Origin: Halobacillus campisalis
Lineage (GTDB): Bacteria > Bacillota > Bacilli > Bacillales > Halobacillaceae
Direction: 5' to 3'
Assembly (NCBI RefSeq): GCF_030345335.1
Contig: NZ_JAPVRC010000008.1
Span: forward strand, 62,001 to 126,000
DNA length: 64,000 nucleotides
In this document: piece after piece, positions 8,477 through 17,678 of the stretch
Numbering within the stretch: the first letter of the stretch is position 1
How the letters are laid out: every line of letters starts with the position of its first letter
Position numbers and translations under genes: made by a program
The notes under the pieces: model-generated
What the model saw: only the letters and a program-made list of their open reading frames with translations
Databases searched by the model: none
What the model was told of the DNA's origin: nothing

Positions 8477-8596
8477 AGAGCTCCGGGAAATTGCGAGACT
8501 CCTGTGGGAAAAGAGTGCTTGGTGAGACCCCGGAGAGCGTTAGCTCGAGGAGGCTCACTGCGCTCCCACGGAAAGCGAGTGATTTCCCGGAGCTCT
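8477..8596 (+). repeat. Hairpin module B
   Basis: This 120-bp module has perfect 15-bp arms, AGAGCTCCGGGAAAT (8477-8491) and its complement (8582-8596). Nested helices follow, ending in GAGC-GTTA-GCTC. Module F at 32090-32209 is nearly identical. Confidence 0.93.
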
Positions 8597-8653
8597 AAAC
8601 GCTGTCAATCATAACGGAAACAGGCCGAACATCTTGAAACTGAGGGAGCTTTA

Positions 8654-8858
8654 GATTAACAGGTGGTTTTTTAAAAGGGTTGATTATTAATATCCAAGGG
8701 TTCTTTTTTGTTATTAGTTTTGGTATTTATAGTGAGTGGTAATTAAGCAGTTTTTTCGTCTTCTCCTCAGTATTGGCGATAACTAAAAACAATACTATAC
8801 TTATATCAGAATTTTTTTTAGCAATTTAAAAAAGAAGTTACTGCCGTAAATTCCTTTT
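8654..8858. other. Intergenic spacer, nothing recognised
   Basis: This is AT-rich sequence between element I and the spore lipoprotein promoter. I see no gene, repeat or terminator in it. Confidence 0.5.
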
Positions 8859-8888
8859 CGAATAAATCATTTCTCCTTACACATACTA
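8859..8888 (+). promoter_or_regulatory. Candidate SigG promoter for the YhcN-like lipoprotein
   Basis: The -35 CGAATA (8859-8864), a 17-base spacer and the -10 CATACTA (8882-8888) fit the forespore SigG consensus (TGAATA, 17-18 bases, CATACTA) with one mismatch. The start codon is 28 bases downstream. The SASP gene at 46027 has the same -10 and spacing. Confidence 0.75.
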
Positions 8889-8915
8889 CCGTTAAGAACG
8901 GAAGGAGGGATGAAC

Positions 8916-9467
8916 ATGAAAACGAAAATAAAAGCAGTAATGTTTGGATTACTTGCAGCTTTTACGTTAACAGCTTGTCAAGCTGAACAAGAATCAAGCC
9001 CCAATGATGGCAATTATGATGGAGTAGAAAATACACGATTTGAAAGAACAGCTGACCAGGATAACAGTGAAAGCACCAACAACAATCAGTATGATAATGA
9101 CAGAGGTATGCGTCATAACACTAATTATCATGTAGCAGAAAAAGCAGCTGACCGTATAGCAAAAGACGTAGACGGAGTGAAAGACGCATATGTTTTGAAA
9201 ACTCGCGATAATGCTTATGTTGCGGCAGTTTTGAATAATCAAAATGGAGACTCTGAAGAGGTTTCTGATAAAGCTGAAGAACAAATCACAAAAATTGTGA
9301 AAGACTCAGATCAGGATATTGAGAATGTTTATATTACAACCAATCCTGATTTTGTCGACCTCTCTAATCAATATGCAGAGGACGTTGAAGAAGGAGAACC
9401 TGTGGAAGGTTTTTTCCGTGAATTCGGAGAAATGGTTGATCGGGTATTCCCAAACGAAAATAGCTGA
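8916..9467 (+). CDS. YhcN/YlaJ-family sporulation lipoprotein
   Basis: This 183-residue lipoprotein has a signal peptide ending in the lipobox LTAC (Cys about residue 21). A hydrophilic, Asn/Asp-rich linker follows, then a domain of the spore YhcN/YlaJ type (about residues 70-150, HVAEKAADRIAKDVDGVKDA). Such proteins sit in the spore inner membrane and affect germination or outgrowth. The ATG at 8916 is chosen because AGGAGGG ends 6 bases upstream; the ATG at 8910 is too close to it. A SigG-type promoter upstream agrees with forespore expression. The high acidity of the mature part fits a salt-adapted host. Confidence 0.87.
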   Translation: MKTKIKAVMFGLLAAFTLTACQAEQESSPNDGNYDGVENTRFERTADQDNSESTNNNQYDNDRGMRHNTNYHVAEKAADRIAKDVDGVKDAYVLKTRDNAYVAAVLNNQNGDSEEVSDKAEEQITKIVKDSDQDIENVYITTNPDFVDLSNQYAEDVEEGEPVEGFFREFGEMVDRVFPNENS

Positions 9468-9473
9468 GCAGCA

Positions 9474-9509
9474 GTCAGGATTCTCTAAATTAGAGGACCC
9501 TGACTTTTT
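9474..9509 (+). terminator. Terminator after the YhcN-like gene
   Basis: A hairpin with outer GTCAGG/CCTGAC and inner CTCTAA/TTAGAG arms is followed by TTTTT. Confidence 0.9.
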
Positions 9510-9597
9510 GTATACTTATCGAAAATTGCCTCCATGTAGTTCATTTATATAGCATTTCGTCATATAGATAACTATGTATATTAAAGGAGGGGGCACT

Positions 9598-11001
9598 TTG
9601 AGAGCGGAAGAACAACTGAATTTAGAACGGGCTATTCAAGAGATTACGGAAATCGCCATAGGGTTTGGTCTTGATTTCTATCCTATGCATTATGAAATTT
9701 GTCCTGATGACATTATTTATACATTTGGTGCTTACGGAATGCCTACACGTTTTTCCCATTGGAGCTTCGGAAAGCAGTATTACAAGATGAAACTCCAGTA
9801 CGACTTGGGTTTAAGTAAGATTTATGAACTCGTAATCAACTCTAATCCTTGTTACGCATTTTTATTGAACTCCAACAGTTTGATACAGAACAAGTTAATT
9901 GTAGCTCATGTGCTGGCTCATTGTGATTTCTTTAAAAATAATGCTCGTTTCCAAAATACGAAGCGTGACATGGTGGAGAGCATGGCGGCTACAGCTGAAA
10001 GGATTGCCGCATATGAAAAGAAACATGGAAAACAAGAAGTGGAATCTTTTTTGGATGCTGTTTTAGCTATTCAGGAGCATATAGACCCATCTCTCGTGCG
10101 TCCTAAGCTTTCGTGGCAGCCTGATCAGCCCGAGGAACAAATGAAGAAGAAGCGTACACCATACGATGATATTTGGAAAATAGGCGAATCTCCTGATGAG
10201 CCCACATTTAAGAAAAGTAAAAAATTTCCTCCTCAGCCTGAAAAAGATATTCTTTTATTCATCGAACAATTCAGTCGAGAGCTCGATGACTGGCAATGCG
10301 ATATTCTAACGATGATGAGAGAGGAAATGCTTTATTTCTGGCCGCAATTGGAAACGAAAATTATGAACGAAGGCTGGGCATCATTTTGGCATGCAAGGAT
10401 CATCAGAGAAATGGATTTGACGAGTGGAGAGTCAATTGATTTTGCTAAGTTGAACGCGAGTGTCGTCCAGCCATCCAAAACCCAATTGAACCCCTATTAC
10501 CTAGGTTTGAAAATATTTGAGGATATAGAAAAACGTTATGATCACCCAACAGAGGAGATGATCCGACACGGTATAAAACCCGGGTCTGGCCGAGAGAAAA
10601 TGTTCGAAGTACGGGAAGTAGAGTCCGATCAGAGCTTCATAAGAAACTATTTGACGAAAGAACTTGTTCGCGAAGAAGATATGTACTTATTCCAAAAACA
10701 AGGGCAAAAATACAAAATTACAGATAAAGATCACGAAGCTGTGCGTGAACAGCTTGTGACGATGAGAGTGAATGGAGGCTTTCCATATATCACTGTTGAA
10801 GATGGAGATTACATGAAGAGTGGTGAACTTTATTTAAAACATCATTACGAGGATGTAGAATTGGACTTGACTTATTTGGAAAAAACTCTTCCTTATCTAT
10901 ACCAGCTGTGGGGCCGCCCAGTGCATATGGAAACGAGAGTAGAAGATAGAGATGTAGCGTTTAGTTACGGCGGAAAAAGGGTTCAGAAAAAGTATTTATA
11001 A
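9598..11001 (+). CDS. spoVR: SpoVR family protein
   Basis: This 467-residue protein matches the SpoVR family (468 residues in B. subtilis). SpoVR is made in the mother cell and is needed for normal spore cortex formation; its chemistry is unknown. Family landmarks seen are [20 protein letters not shown] near the N-terminus, [12 protein letters not shown] in the middle, and [13 protein letters not shown] near residue 260, with several conserved His and Glu residues that could bind metal. The TTG at 9598 is preferred: AAAGGAGGGGG lies just upstream, and an in-frame ATG at 9574 would place that site inside the gene. It is followed by its own terminator. Confidence 0.93.
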   Translation: MRAEEQLNLERAIQEITEIAIGFGLDFYPMHYEICPDDIIYTFGAYGMPTRFSHWSFGKQYYKMKLQYDLGLSKIYELVINSNPCYAFLLNSNSLIQNKLIVAHVLAHCDFFKNNARFQNTKRDMVESMAATAERIAAYEKKHGKQEVESFLDAVLAIQEHIDPSLVRPKLSWQPDQPEEQMKKKRTPYDDIWKIGESPDEPTFKKSKKFPPQPEKDILLFIEQFSRELDDWQCDILTMMREEMLYFWPQLETKIMNEGWASFWHARIIREMDLTSGESIDFAKLNASVVQPSKTQLNPYYLGLKIFEDIEKRYDHPTEEMIRHGIKPGSGREKMFEVREVESDQSFIRNYLTKELVREEDMYLFQKQGQKYKITDKDHEAVREQLVTMRVNGGFPYITVEDGDYMKSGELYLKHHYEDVELDLTYLEKTLPYLYQLWGRPVHMETRVEDRDVAFSYGGKRVQKKYL

Positions 11002-11010
11002 GTATTACTG

Positions 11011-11043
11011 AAAAAGGCTATCCACATAATGGATGGCCTTTTC
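11011..11043 (+). terminator. Terminator after spoVR
   Basis: Arms AAAAGGCTATCCA and TGGATGGCCTTTT form a stem with one G-T pair and a T-rich 3' side. Confidence 0.85.
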
Positions 11044-11146
11044 TGGGTATATGGTATGATATTGATTTGATTTGACTAATTCATCCATTAAAATCAGATT
11101 TTTTGGTAAACTAGTCGTTAAACAGAAAAGCTTAGGAGGCCGCGCG

Positions 11147-12022
11147 ATGAGTGTGTATGAATATGTGTTAACCCAGAAAGATTTTGTTCATAAAAACGAT
11201 TTGAATTACCCATTTGAAGAAAGAGGATTACAATTCGGTGATGGGATTTATGAAGTCATCCGTGTATATAAAGGACGTTATTATTTGATTGAAGAGCATG
11301 TGGAAAGGTTATTTCGTTCGGCGGAAGCCGTAAAAATCAAAATGCCTTTCACAAAGCAGGATTTTTATCACCAGTTAGATGAACTTCTTCAAAAAAATAA
11401 AATTGATACAGACGCCAAAGTATATTTGCAGATTACGAGAGGATCCGCTCCTCGTGATCATGCTTTCCCGTTAAGTACAGAAGCGAACTTATATGCATAT
11501 GTCCAGGACTTACCTAGAAAAGAAGACCTTATGCGAGAAGGCGTATCGACCATTACTCAGCCAGATGTACGCTGGGACTGGTGCTATATCAAAAGTTTGA
11601 ACCTGCTGCCAAATGTGATAGCGAAACAGGAAGCGAGCGAAGCCGGCTGTTTTGAAGCGATCTTGCATAAAGATGGGGAAGTGACAGAGTGCAGTTCTTC
11701 CAATGCCTATTTAGTAAAAGATGGCAAGGTCTACACCCATCCCGCAAAGAAAAATATACTTCACGGGTGTGTAAGGATGAAAGTGGAACAGTTTTGCAAA
11801 GAGGAAGGCATTCCTTTTATAGAGGAATCTTTCCGTGTAGAGGATATTCAATTTGCTGATGAACTTTTCTTATCAAGCAGTACAGCTGAAGTGATGCCGA
11901 TCATTGAAGTCGATGGGAAAAAAGTGAAAGAAGGCAGACCTGGTCCAGTGACGAGAAAAATCCAGGAAAAATATGAGAAGGACGCAAAGATTGGGGAAGA
12001 AGCTTCAATTTTCGCAAAATAG
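11147..12022 (+). CDS. dat: D-amino-acid transaminase
   Basis: This 291-residue fold-type IV PLP enzyme makes D-glutamate from D-alanine and 2-oxoglutarate for peptidoglycan. Dat landmarks are FEERGLQFGDGIYEVIRVY near the N-terminus, the RGSAPRDHAFP loop near residue 100, the PLP lysine in YIKSLNLLPNV near residue 148, and ECSSSNAYLVKDG with SSSTAEVMPI at the PLP phosphate site. The RGSAPRDH loop separates Dat from branched-chain transaminases. TAGGAGG lies 7 bases before the ATG at 11147; a longer frame from 11072 lacks a ribosome site. The gene stands alone after the spoVR terminator. Confidence 0.93.
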   Translation: MSVYEYVLTQKDFVHKNDLNYPFEERGLQFGDGIYEVIRVYKGRYYLIEEHVERLFRSAEAVKIKMPFTKQDFYHQLDELLQKNKIDTDAKVYLQITRGSAPRDHAFPLSTEANLYAYVQDLPRKEDLMREGVSTITQPDVRWDWCYIKSLNLLPNVIAKQEASEAGCFEAILHKDGEVTECSSSNAYLVKDGKVYTHPAKKNILHGCVRMKVEQFCKEEGIPFIEESFRVEDIQFADELFLSSSTAEVMPIIEVDGKKVKEGRPGPVTRKIQEKYEKDAKIGEEASIFAK

Positions 12023-12081
12023 ACGTTTTATCCTAAATATGCTATCATGACCCTGCTTACATTATGCGCAGGAGGGTTATC

Positions 12082-12519
12082 ATGAAAAAGATACACCTTG
12101 AATTGAACGAAAATCAATATAAGAAGCTGGTCGAATCTGTATTCCTCGGAACTTGGATGGTGAATTCCACTAAAATGGAATTGGATGAAGACTTTGAAGA
12201 GGTTCGGGAACTTGTATTATCAAAATATAAGGAAGCTGAATTGGAAGATAAAATTAATTATCAAGAAGCTTTCGGAATACATGATCTCCAAATGGATTAT
12301 GAGAAAGAGTTATTTACTAAGTATGTAGACGAGTATGAAGAATTCAGTTTCTGGGATATGTTAATCGAGAAATTATCTGAAAAGCGATTAAAAGAAGAGT
12401 ATGGTGAGCTTACTTCTCCGTTATCAGAAGAAATGGTTGAACGTCGTCTTCAGCTTGAGGAAGAGATAGGGGAAAAGTTAGAAGAACAGGGTATCACAAA
12501 TCTGGACTTTAATAAATAG
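12082..12519 (+). CDS. Acidic hypothetical protein
   Basis: This is a 145-residue, very acidic protein rich in Glu and Leu, predicted to be mostly helical (for example LSEEMVERRLQLEEEIGEKLEEQ near the C-terminus). I do not recognise the family. GGAGGG lies 6 bases before the ATG at 12082. There is no signal peptide, membrane span or catalytic motif. It lies 60 bases after dat without a clear terminator between, so it may be co-transcribed with dat. Confidence 0.75.
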   Translation: MKKIHLELNENQYKKLVESVFLGTWMVNSTKMELDEDFEEVRELVLSKYKEAELEDKINYQEAFGIHDLQMDYEKELFTKYVDEYEEFSFWDMLIEKLSEKRLKEEYGELTSPLSEEMVERRLQLEEEIGEKLEEQGITNLDFNK

Positions 12520-12525
12520 CACCTG

Positions 12526-12557
12526 AAAGGACGTATGAACTAGTTCATACGTCCTTT
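12526..12557. terminator. Perfect hairpin after the acidic protein gene
   Basis: A perfect inverted repeat, AAAGGACGTATGAA against TTCATACGTCCTTT, lies 7 bases past the stop. The T tract after it is short and interrupted, so it is a probable terminator on the plus strand. Confidence 0.7.
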
Positions 12558-12797
12558 GTGATTTGTTGACAATTTAATGCTGACTAGCTAAAACTGCTGA
12601 ACATAAAGTATGCTGTTTTAAATCTAAAATTTGTAAATCTATTTAAAATTTTGAAAAAATCATGTAAAATGATGATGTCCCATTTATGTAAACTTTCATT
12701 ACATTTGAGGGCGGTCATTTGGTTTTTAAACTGTACATACTTTGACACGGTTTACGAATCAAATGTTGTCATAAAAATTAAAAGGGGAGGAATTTTT

Positions 12798-13805
12798 ATG
12801 TTTAGTAGGAAAGGCTTATTAACGATTGCAATGTTGTTAGCGCTATCTTTAGTTTTGATCGCTTGCGGCGGTGGAACTTCTGACGGCGGCGGTGACGAAG
12901 GCGGAGACAGTGAGGAAGGTGGCGATGGTCAACAGTTCGTACAAATCTTGACAGGCGGTACTGAAGGAACTTATTACCCACTAGGCGGTACATTTGCTCA
13001 AGTACTTAACGATAACATGGATAACGTAGAAGCGAATGCCACTTCTACCGGAGCTTCCGTAGAAAATATGAATTCTATAAGCAGTGGTGACGGAGAGATT
13101 GCTTTTACTCAAACTGACATTGCTTCCTACGCTGCTAATGGTGAAATCATGTTTGATGAAGCTAATGAAGATTTCGGTGCAATCGGAACTCTATATCCGG
13201 AAACGATTCAAATTGTAACAACTATGGACAGTGGAATCGAATCTGTGGAGGACCTGGAAGGTAAAACTGTTTCCGTAGGGGCTCCTGGTTCAGGAACAAA
13301 TGCTAATGCTGATAACATTTTAGAAGTACATGGAATTAACATTGACGAGGATATTGAAGCTCGTGACCTTGATTTTGGTGATTCTACTACGGGTATTCAG
13401 GATGGAACTATTGATGCCGCATTTATTACGTCCGGTACTCCGACTGGAGCGGTCGAAAGTTTAGCGGCTACTGTTGATGTCAACATCCTCGCTATTTCTG
13501 AAGATAAAGCTCAAGAACTGATGGATGAGTACAGCTATTATTCTGTAGACGAAGTACCTGAGGGCACTTACGGTCTCGAAGAAGCTGTTCCTACTGTAGC
13601 GGTACAAGCCATGCTAGTAGCTCACAGTGATCTCAGTGAGGATCAAGTATATGAAATGACGAAAGCTATTTTTGAGAATACAGATCAGATTTCTCATGCT
13701 AAAGGGGAAGATATCAACGCTGAAAGTGCTCTTGACGGAGTTGGAGTAGACCTTCATCCAGGTGCGAAAAAGTATTTTGATGAAGAAGGTATCAGTGAAG
13801 AGTAA
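12798..13805 (+). CDS. TAXI-family TRAP transporter solute receptor (lipoprotein)
   Basis: This 335-residue extracytoplasmic receptor belongs to the TAXI branch of TRAP transporters. A signal peptide ends in the lipobox LIAC (Cys about 24), followed by a Gly/Asp/Glu-rich linker. The binding domain starts with FVQILTGGTEGTYYPLGG, the family hallmark. Further TAXI segments are EIAFTQTDIASYAANG and GSGTNANADNILEVHGI. It probably delivers an organic acid or amino acid such as glutamate to the downstream permease with sodium coupling; the ligand is inferred only from the family. GGGGAGG sits upstream of the ATG at 12798. The gene heads a three-gene operon. Confidence 0.93.
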   Translation: MFSRKGLLTIAMLLALSLVLIACGGGTSDGGGDEGGDSEEGGDGQQFVQILTGGTEGTYYPLGGTFAQVLNDNMDNVEANATSTGASVENMNSISSGDGEIAFTQTDIASYAANGEIMFDEANEDFGAIGTLYPETIQIVTTMDSGIESVEDLEGKTVSVGAPGSGTNANADNILEVHGINIDEDIEARDLDFGDSTTGIQDGTIDAAFITSGTPTGAVESLAATVDVNILAISEDKAQELMDEYSYYSVDEVPEGTYGLEEAVPTVAVQAMLVAHSDLSEDQVYEMTKAIFENTDQISHAKGEDINAESALDGVGVDLHPGAKKYFDEEGISEE

Positions 13806-13828
13806 AGAAGAATTTTCATAGGTTAAAG

Positions 13829-13875
13829 GGGCTGTCCCGGGTTTTCACTTACGTGATGGAAGCCTGGAGCAGTCC
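13829..13875 (+). other. Intercistronic imperfect hairpin in the TRAP operon
   Basis: GGGCTGTCCCGGGTTTTCA can pair with TGGAAGCCTGGAGCAGTCC across a short loop, with some G-T pairs and a bulge. It lies between the receptor gene and DUF1850. Such structures often protect the abundant receptor message or partly terminate it. The T tract is weak. Confidence 0.5.
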
Positions 13876-13948
13876 TTAATCTTTTATGTTACATTTTTTT
13901 TCAGAATGACAATTCTGTTTGAACATAATTTAGCGGGTGAGGATGAGC

Positions 13949-14467
13949 ATGAAGCGTCGGAGAGTATACACCATCATAGCTAGCTTGGTTATAGGGACAT
14001 CGCTTATAGGAATGATATTTTATCCTTTCCGATCTGTTGTTTCTTTTGAAAAAATGGATCGGCAAGGACCAAATATTTATTTGCCTCTCACTGAAGGAGA
14101 ACATTTTCAAATGAAGTACACTCATTCAGTCCATTTATCAGATGTTATTGAAGAATACAAAGTCAGGAACGAGCGATTATATCCCGTCCAGCTTATTTAT
14201 GAAGATACCGGTATAGGTATGCCATCAAGTGCAGGGGATGGAGAAACTTTTGAAATGAAAGATGGAAAGTACTATATTTCTAACATTAAAGGGTACCATG
14301 ATTCGATCAGCTTGTCCGTCGGGTCTGTACGTGCTGAGCACACGATACGCTATGTGGACCGTTCCTATTTGTTAAAAGACTACGTTGGTGCAGGCTCAGT
14401 GATTACTATTAAGCCGCTCCATGTTTCCAATTGGAATTTGATGAGGGGAGAGACACTTAGTGAGTGA
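13949..14467 (+). CDS. DUF1850 protein of the TRAP operon
   Basis: This 172-residue protein has one N-terminal membrane anchor (about 6-26) and an extracytoplasmic domain with the DUF1850 pattern: FQMKYTHSVHLSDVIEEYKV near residue 50 and GIGMPSS near 90. DUF1850 genes are regularly found between the receptor and permease genes of TAXI transporters; their role is unknown, perhaps assembly or substrate hand-over. GGTGAGG ends 6 bases before the ATG at 13949; GTG 13937 and ATG 13943 are alternatives. The 3' end overlaps the permease gene by 8 bases. Confidence 0.85.
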   Translation: MKRRRVYTIIASLVIGTSLIGMIFYPFRSVVSFEKMDRQGPNIYLPLTEGEHFQMKYTHSVHLSDVIEEYKVRNERLYPVQLIYEDTGIGMPSSAGDGETFEMKDGKYYISNIKGYHDSISLSVGSVRAEHTIRYVDRSYLLKDYVGAGSVITIKPLHVSNWNLMRGETLSE

Positions 14468-16580
14468 AGAGAATAATTCAGTTTCAGAAGAAAAACAAAA
14501 AGAAATTATGCAAAAATACGACCCTGATGGGGGAGTGCGAGAATTAACCGGGTGGTTAGCGAAAGTAGCATTCATCGGCTTACTGGCCTTTTCCTTATTC
14601 CAGCTTTACAGTTCTACCATTTACCCCTTACCTGCCCAGATTTTGAGATCTGTGCACGTAGGATTTGGTTTGGTATTAATCTTTTTACTTTATCCAGCCA
14701 CTAAAAAGAATCGCTCGAAAGGTAAAATCGCGTGGTATGATATAGGGCTTGCCCTTTTAAGTATAGTGGTAGGAACGTATTGGCTGTTCTTTTATGAAGA
14801 AATTGTTTCAAGTGCCGGCTCATTAACGACTCTCGACTTCTATGTAGGGGCACTGGCCGTTCTTCTTGTTCTTGAAGCTACTCGAAGAGCAGTGGGAATT
14901 CCGATTACTGTGATTGCTATCGCCTTTCTTGTCTATGCTTACTGGGGTCGACAAATGCCAGGATTTCTCGTGCATAGAGGGGTGGACATAGATAACCTTG
15001 TGCAATCGATGTTCTTTACAACCGAAGGGATTCTGGGTACACCTATAGCCGTATCCTCTACCTTCATTTTCTTATTTCTACTCTTTGGTGCTTTCCTTGT
15101 CAAGACAGGGGTCGGACAGTATTTCAACGATCTAGCCGTTACTCTTGCCGGTAAACGCACTGGAGGACCAGCTAAAGTAGCTATATTTTCAAGTGCCCTC
15201 CAAGGAACGATTAGCGGTAGTTCAGTAGCTAACGTTGTAACTTCGGGTGCTTTTACGATCCCGATGATGAAAAAACTGGGTTATCGAAGGGAATTCGCCG
15301 GTGGTGTAGAAGCGGCTGCTTCTACAGGCGGGCAGCTTATGCCGCCGATTATGGGTGCTGCTGCATTCCTTATGATTGAATTCATTGGCGTGGATTACTG
15401 GACGATTGCTAAAGCTGCCTTGATTCCTGCTATTTTATATTTTACAGGAATCTGGATTATGACTCACTTCGAAGCTAAACGAACAGGACTTAGCGGACTG
15501 AGCGATGAAGAGATGCCTGATCGTAAAGAGGTTTTCAAGAAATTGTATCTGCTACTTCCTATCTTAGCTATCATCCTTTTTTTAAGTAGTGGGATGAGTG
15601 TTATGCGTGCAGCCTTATACGGAATATTAACAACTATTCTCGTCGGCCTGCTTCGTAAAGAGAAGTTTAGAAAGGTTTATATTGCTGCTTTTGGGGCAGG
15701 TTTTGCCGGGTACGCAATATACAGTTTTACCACTGGCGGATTTAATTTAGTTTCAGCAATAATTGCAGCAATTTTGGTGACCATTGTAGTAAGTTATTTA
15801 TTTGACGGAAATTTAGTAGAATCTATCGAAGCACTGGTGGATGGTGCGCGTACCGCTCTTGGTGTGGTGGCTGCCACTGCAGCAGCAGGTATTATCGTAG
15901 GTGTAGTTACAACTACAGGACTTGGCCTAAAATTAGCCAATAGTCTAGTGACATTAGCTAATGGACAGGTTCTGCTTACGCTGTTCTTTACTATGATTGC
16001 TGCAATAATATTGGGGATGGGGTCACCAACAACCGCAAACTATGTAATAACCTCTACCATAGCCGCCCCAGCTGTGATTTTATTAGGAGTACCTGATTTG
16101 GCTGCCCACTTGTTCGTGTTCTATTTTGGAATTATCGCCGACATTACACCACCTGTAGCACTTGCTGCTTTTGCTGCCTCTGGTGTAGCATCATCTGAAC
16201 CCATACGGACAGGCCTGAACGCCGCCAAGCTCGCAATAGCTGCATTCATCATTCCGTACATGTTTGTGCTTGAGAATCAGCTGCTGTTGATAGGTGTTGA
16301 TAGTGCTGTTGAATTGATTTGGATCCTGTTCACAGCCATTTCCGGAATGATTGCTATAGGAGCCGGACTTGTAGGTTACTGGTTCCGTAAAGTTGAATGG
16401 TATGAAAGAGTCCCAGCAGTTATAGGAGGATTGTCACTCATTTATCCGAGTACAATGAGTGATGTAATCGGGCTTTCAATATTTGTCGTCCTGCTTGGTC
16501 TGCAATTCTTAGTAAAAAAAGATATGATCGGTGTGCCCGTTTACAAAGCGAAACCTGCTAAGACTTCTCAACAATCATAA
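14460..16580 (+). CDS. TRAP transporter fused permease (4TM-12TM)
   Basis: This 706-residue membrane protein fuses the small (DctQ-like, about residues 30-160) and large (DctM-like, about 165-620) TRAP permease subunits, as is normal in TAXI systems. It has many hydrophobic spans. Conserved DctM segments are GTISGSSVANVVTSGAFTIP near residue 245, ASTGGQLMPPIMGAAAF near 285, and the second motif GMGSPTTANYVITS near 520, which form the substrate and sodium sites. The start is GTG 14460 after GGGGAGAGA, overlapping DUF1850. It imports the substrate captured by the lipoprotein two genes upstream. Confidence 0.93.
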   Translation: MSEENNSVSEEKQKEIMQKYDPDGGVRELTGWLAKVAFIGLLAFSLFQLYSSTIYPLPAQILRSVHVGFGLVLIFLLYPATKKNRSKGKIAWYDIGLALLSIVVGTYWLFFYEEIVSSAGSLTTLDFYVGALAVLLVLEATRRAVGIPITVIAIAFLVYAYWGRQMPGFLVHRGVDIDNLVQSMFFTTEGILGTPIAVSSTFIFLFLLFGAFLVKTGVGQYFNDLAVTLAGKRTGGPAKVAIFSSALQGTISGSSVANVVTSGAFTIPMMKKLGYRREFAGGVEAAASTGGQLMPPIMGAAAFLMIEFIGVDYWTIAKAALIPAILYFTGIWIMTHFEAKRTGLSGLSDEEMPDRKEVFKKLYLLLPILAIILFLSSGMSVMRAALYGILTTILVGLLRKEKFRKVYIAAFGAGFAGYAIYSFTTGGFNLVSAIIAAILVTIVVSYLFDGNLVESIEALVDGARTALGVVAATAAAGIIVGVVTTTGLGLKLANSLVTLANGQVLLTLFFTMIAAIILGMGSPTTANYVITSTIAAPAVILLGVPDLAAHLFVFYFGIIADITPPVALAAFAASGVASSEPIRTGLNAAKLAIAAFIIPYMFVLENQLLLIGVDSAVELIWILFTAISGMIAIGAGLVGYWFRKVEWYERVPAVIGGLSLIYPSTMSDVIGLSIFVVLLGLQFLVKKDMIGVPVYKAKPAKTSQQS

Positions 16581-16678
16581 AGAAAATTCCTTATTAGACG
16601 AAGCTGCTGATTTTTTAGGAGAATAGTTCAGTTAGTGTAGAGAAGGTAAAATATTACAAATTAAATAATAGTAACATC

Positions 16679-16719
16679 AAAATAAGTTCGGGGCCGGTAT
16701 ATGGCTCTGAACTTATTTT
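16679..16719 (+). terminator. Inverted repeat after the TRAP operon
   Basis: Perfect 11-bp arms AAAATAAGTTC (16679-16689) and GAACTTATTTT (16709-16719) form the likely end of the TRAP transcript, about 100 bases past the stop. Confidence 0.65.
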
Positions 16720-16968
16720 GTAAAAGTTATTCAAAATAAGCTCCTTTATCTGGAACGTTGATTTTTTGTTATGTTTGTTTGGAGAAATGGGGTATTGGAA
16801 ACTAAATAATATAACGAAATTGAGCCTTCCGGATAATTGTTAGTTAACAAAGCAGTAAAATTATATTTTAACACCAACTTGAATGATAACTTTAACCGAT
16901 ATTGGTCATTAGGAGTCCGCTGATTGGTATGCTGCTGCAATTCCACCGTAAACTAAACCCTTATATAT

Positions 16969-17016
16969 AAAGAAACCGAGTACGACACCTTTGTGGCATC
17001 ATACTCGGTTTCTTTT
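16969..17016 (-). terminator. Bidirectional terminator
   Basis: Arms AAAGAAACCGAGTA and TACTCGGTTTCTTT form a 14-bp stem with T-rich flanks on both strands. It ends the leftward YczE-like gene. Confidence 0.85.
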
Positions 17017-17054
17017 AAATTGTTTTTTTGCAGTTTTCTGATTAAGAGACCTTT

Positions 17055-17678
17055 TTAACTTCTGATAGTGGACTCGCTCCACATCTCCCCTACAGGCCTG
17101 GATAACTGATAAGACCATTGGATGAAGGGGCCAAGTACGAGCGCGACAATTAATGTACCTATTCCGACAGGAGCTCCCAGTAAAAAGCCGATAAGAGCCA
17201 TACCGGATTCGGTAAAAATCCTTATAGTACTTTTTGATTTTTTTGTTCTTTGATTCATCACCATCATAAAATGGTCAAGAGGTATACGAGGGAACGGAGT
17301 GCGCAGATAAATAGCTATTCCTGCTGCAGTAGCAAGCAAACCTAATGTGAAAATCCCCCACTGAGAATACCAAGCTGAGTAACTCGCGTCATTCAGCATT
17401 CCGTATAGAAAAAAATCAAGGGTCCGCCCGCGAATTATGATCGGAAGTAAGGATTCATATTGAGGCCTCTTATGCTCTAGCTTTGCATTGATCAGTAATA
17501 AAATAACGAATGCGATGATCATTACAGTTCCCACTGTAATTGGAGTGTGCATGGAGATACCGACAGCGACACTGTCGCCTGGACCAACTCCTAAACCGGA
17601 GCGTATAATCAAAGCAAGACCGAGACTTGATACTACCAATCCCACTGTGTAAATAATGAACAAATATAAATATTTCAT
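17055..17678 (-). CDS. YczE/YyaS/YitT-type membrane protein
   Basis: This 207-residue protein has about five membrane spans and resembles the YczE family (215 residues in B. subtilis). The motif IIRSGLGVGPGDSVAVGIS near residue 25 is typical. In B. subtilis YczE has been connected with lipopeptide production, but the molecular role is not known. The start is the ATG at 17676-17678 with AAGGAG 7 bases upstream; a longer frame reaching 17828 would overlap the divergent gene and lacks a ribosome site. A terminator follows. Confidence 0.82.
   Translation of the reverse strand: MKYLYLFIIYTVGLVVSSLGLALIIRSGLGVGPGDSVAVGISMHTPITVGTVMIIAFVILLLINAKLEHKRPQYESLLPIIIRGRTLDFFLYGMLNDASYSAWYSQWGIFTLGLLATAAGIAIYLRTPFPRIPLDHFMMVMNQRTKKSKSTIRIFTESGMALIGFLLGAPVGIGTLIVALVLGPFIQWSYQLSRPVGEMWSESTIRS

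Larger units (their letters stand above)
7635..8653. mobile_element. Repeat element I (non-coding, mosaic, degraded ends)
   Basis: This copy of the composite element family starts with the conserved segment GTGGAAGACTTGATTTCGAG (about 7644-7663) and ends near TCTTGAAACTGAGGGAGCTT, where the usual outer end is deleted. Inside it holds an outer inverted repeat of 17 bp (7696-7712 against 8165-8181, one mismatch) that encloses hairpin module A and the long module. Hairpin module B follows. Small open frames inside are repeat sequence, not genes. No clear target duplication remains, so this copy is older than elements II and IV. Confidence 0.75.
16581..17054. other. Intergenic region between convergent operons
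   Basis: This spacer of about 470 bases holds an inverted repeat after the TRAP operon and a terminator serving the leftward YczE-like gene. A 66-codon frame inside it has no ribosome site or homology I recognise and is not called as a gene. Confidence 0.6.

Noticed and set aside
16746-16946. 66-codon leftward frame after the TRAP operon
   Set aside because: No ribosome site or recognisable family; lies between two terminators.
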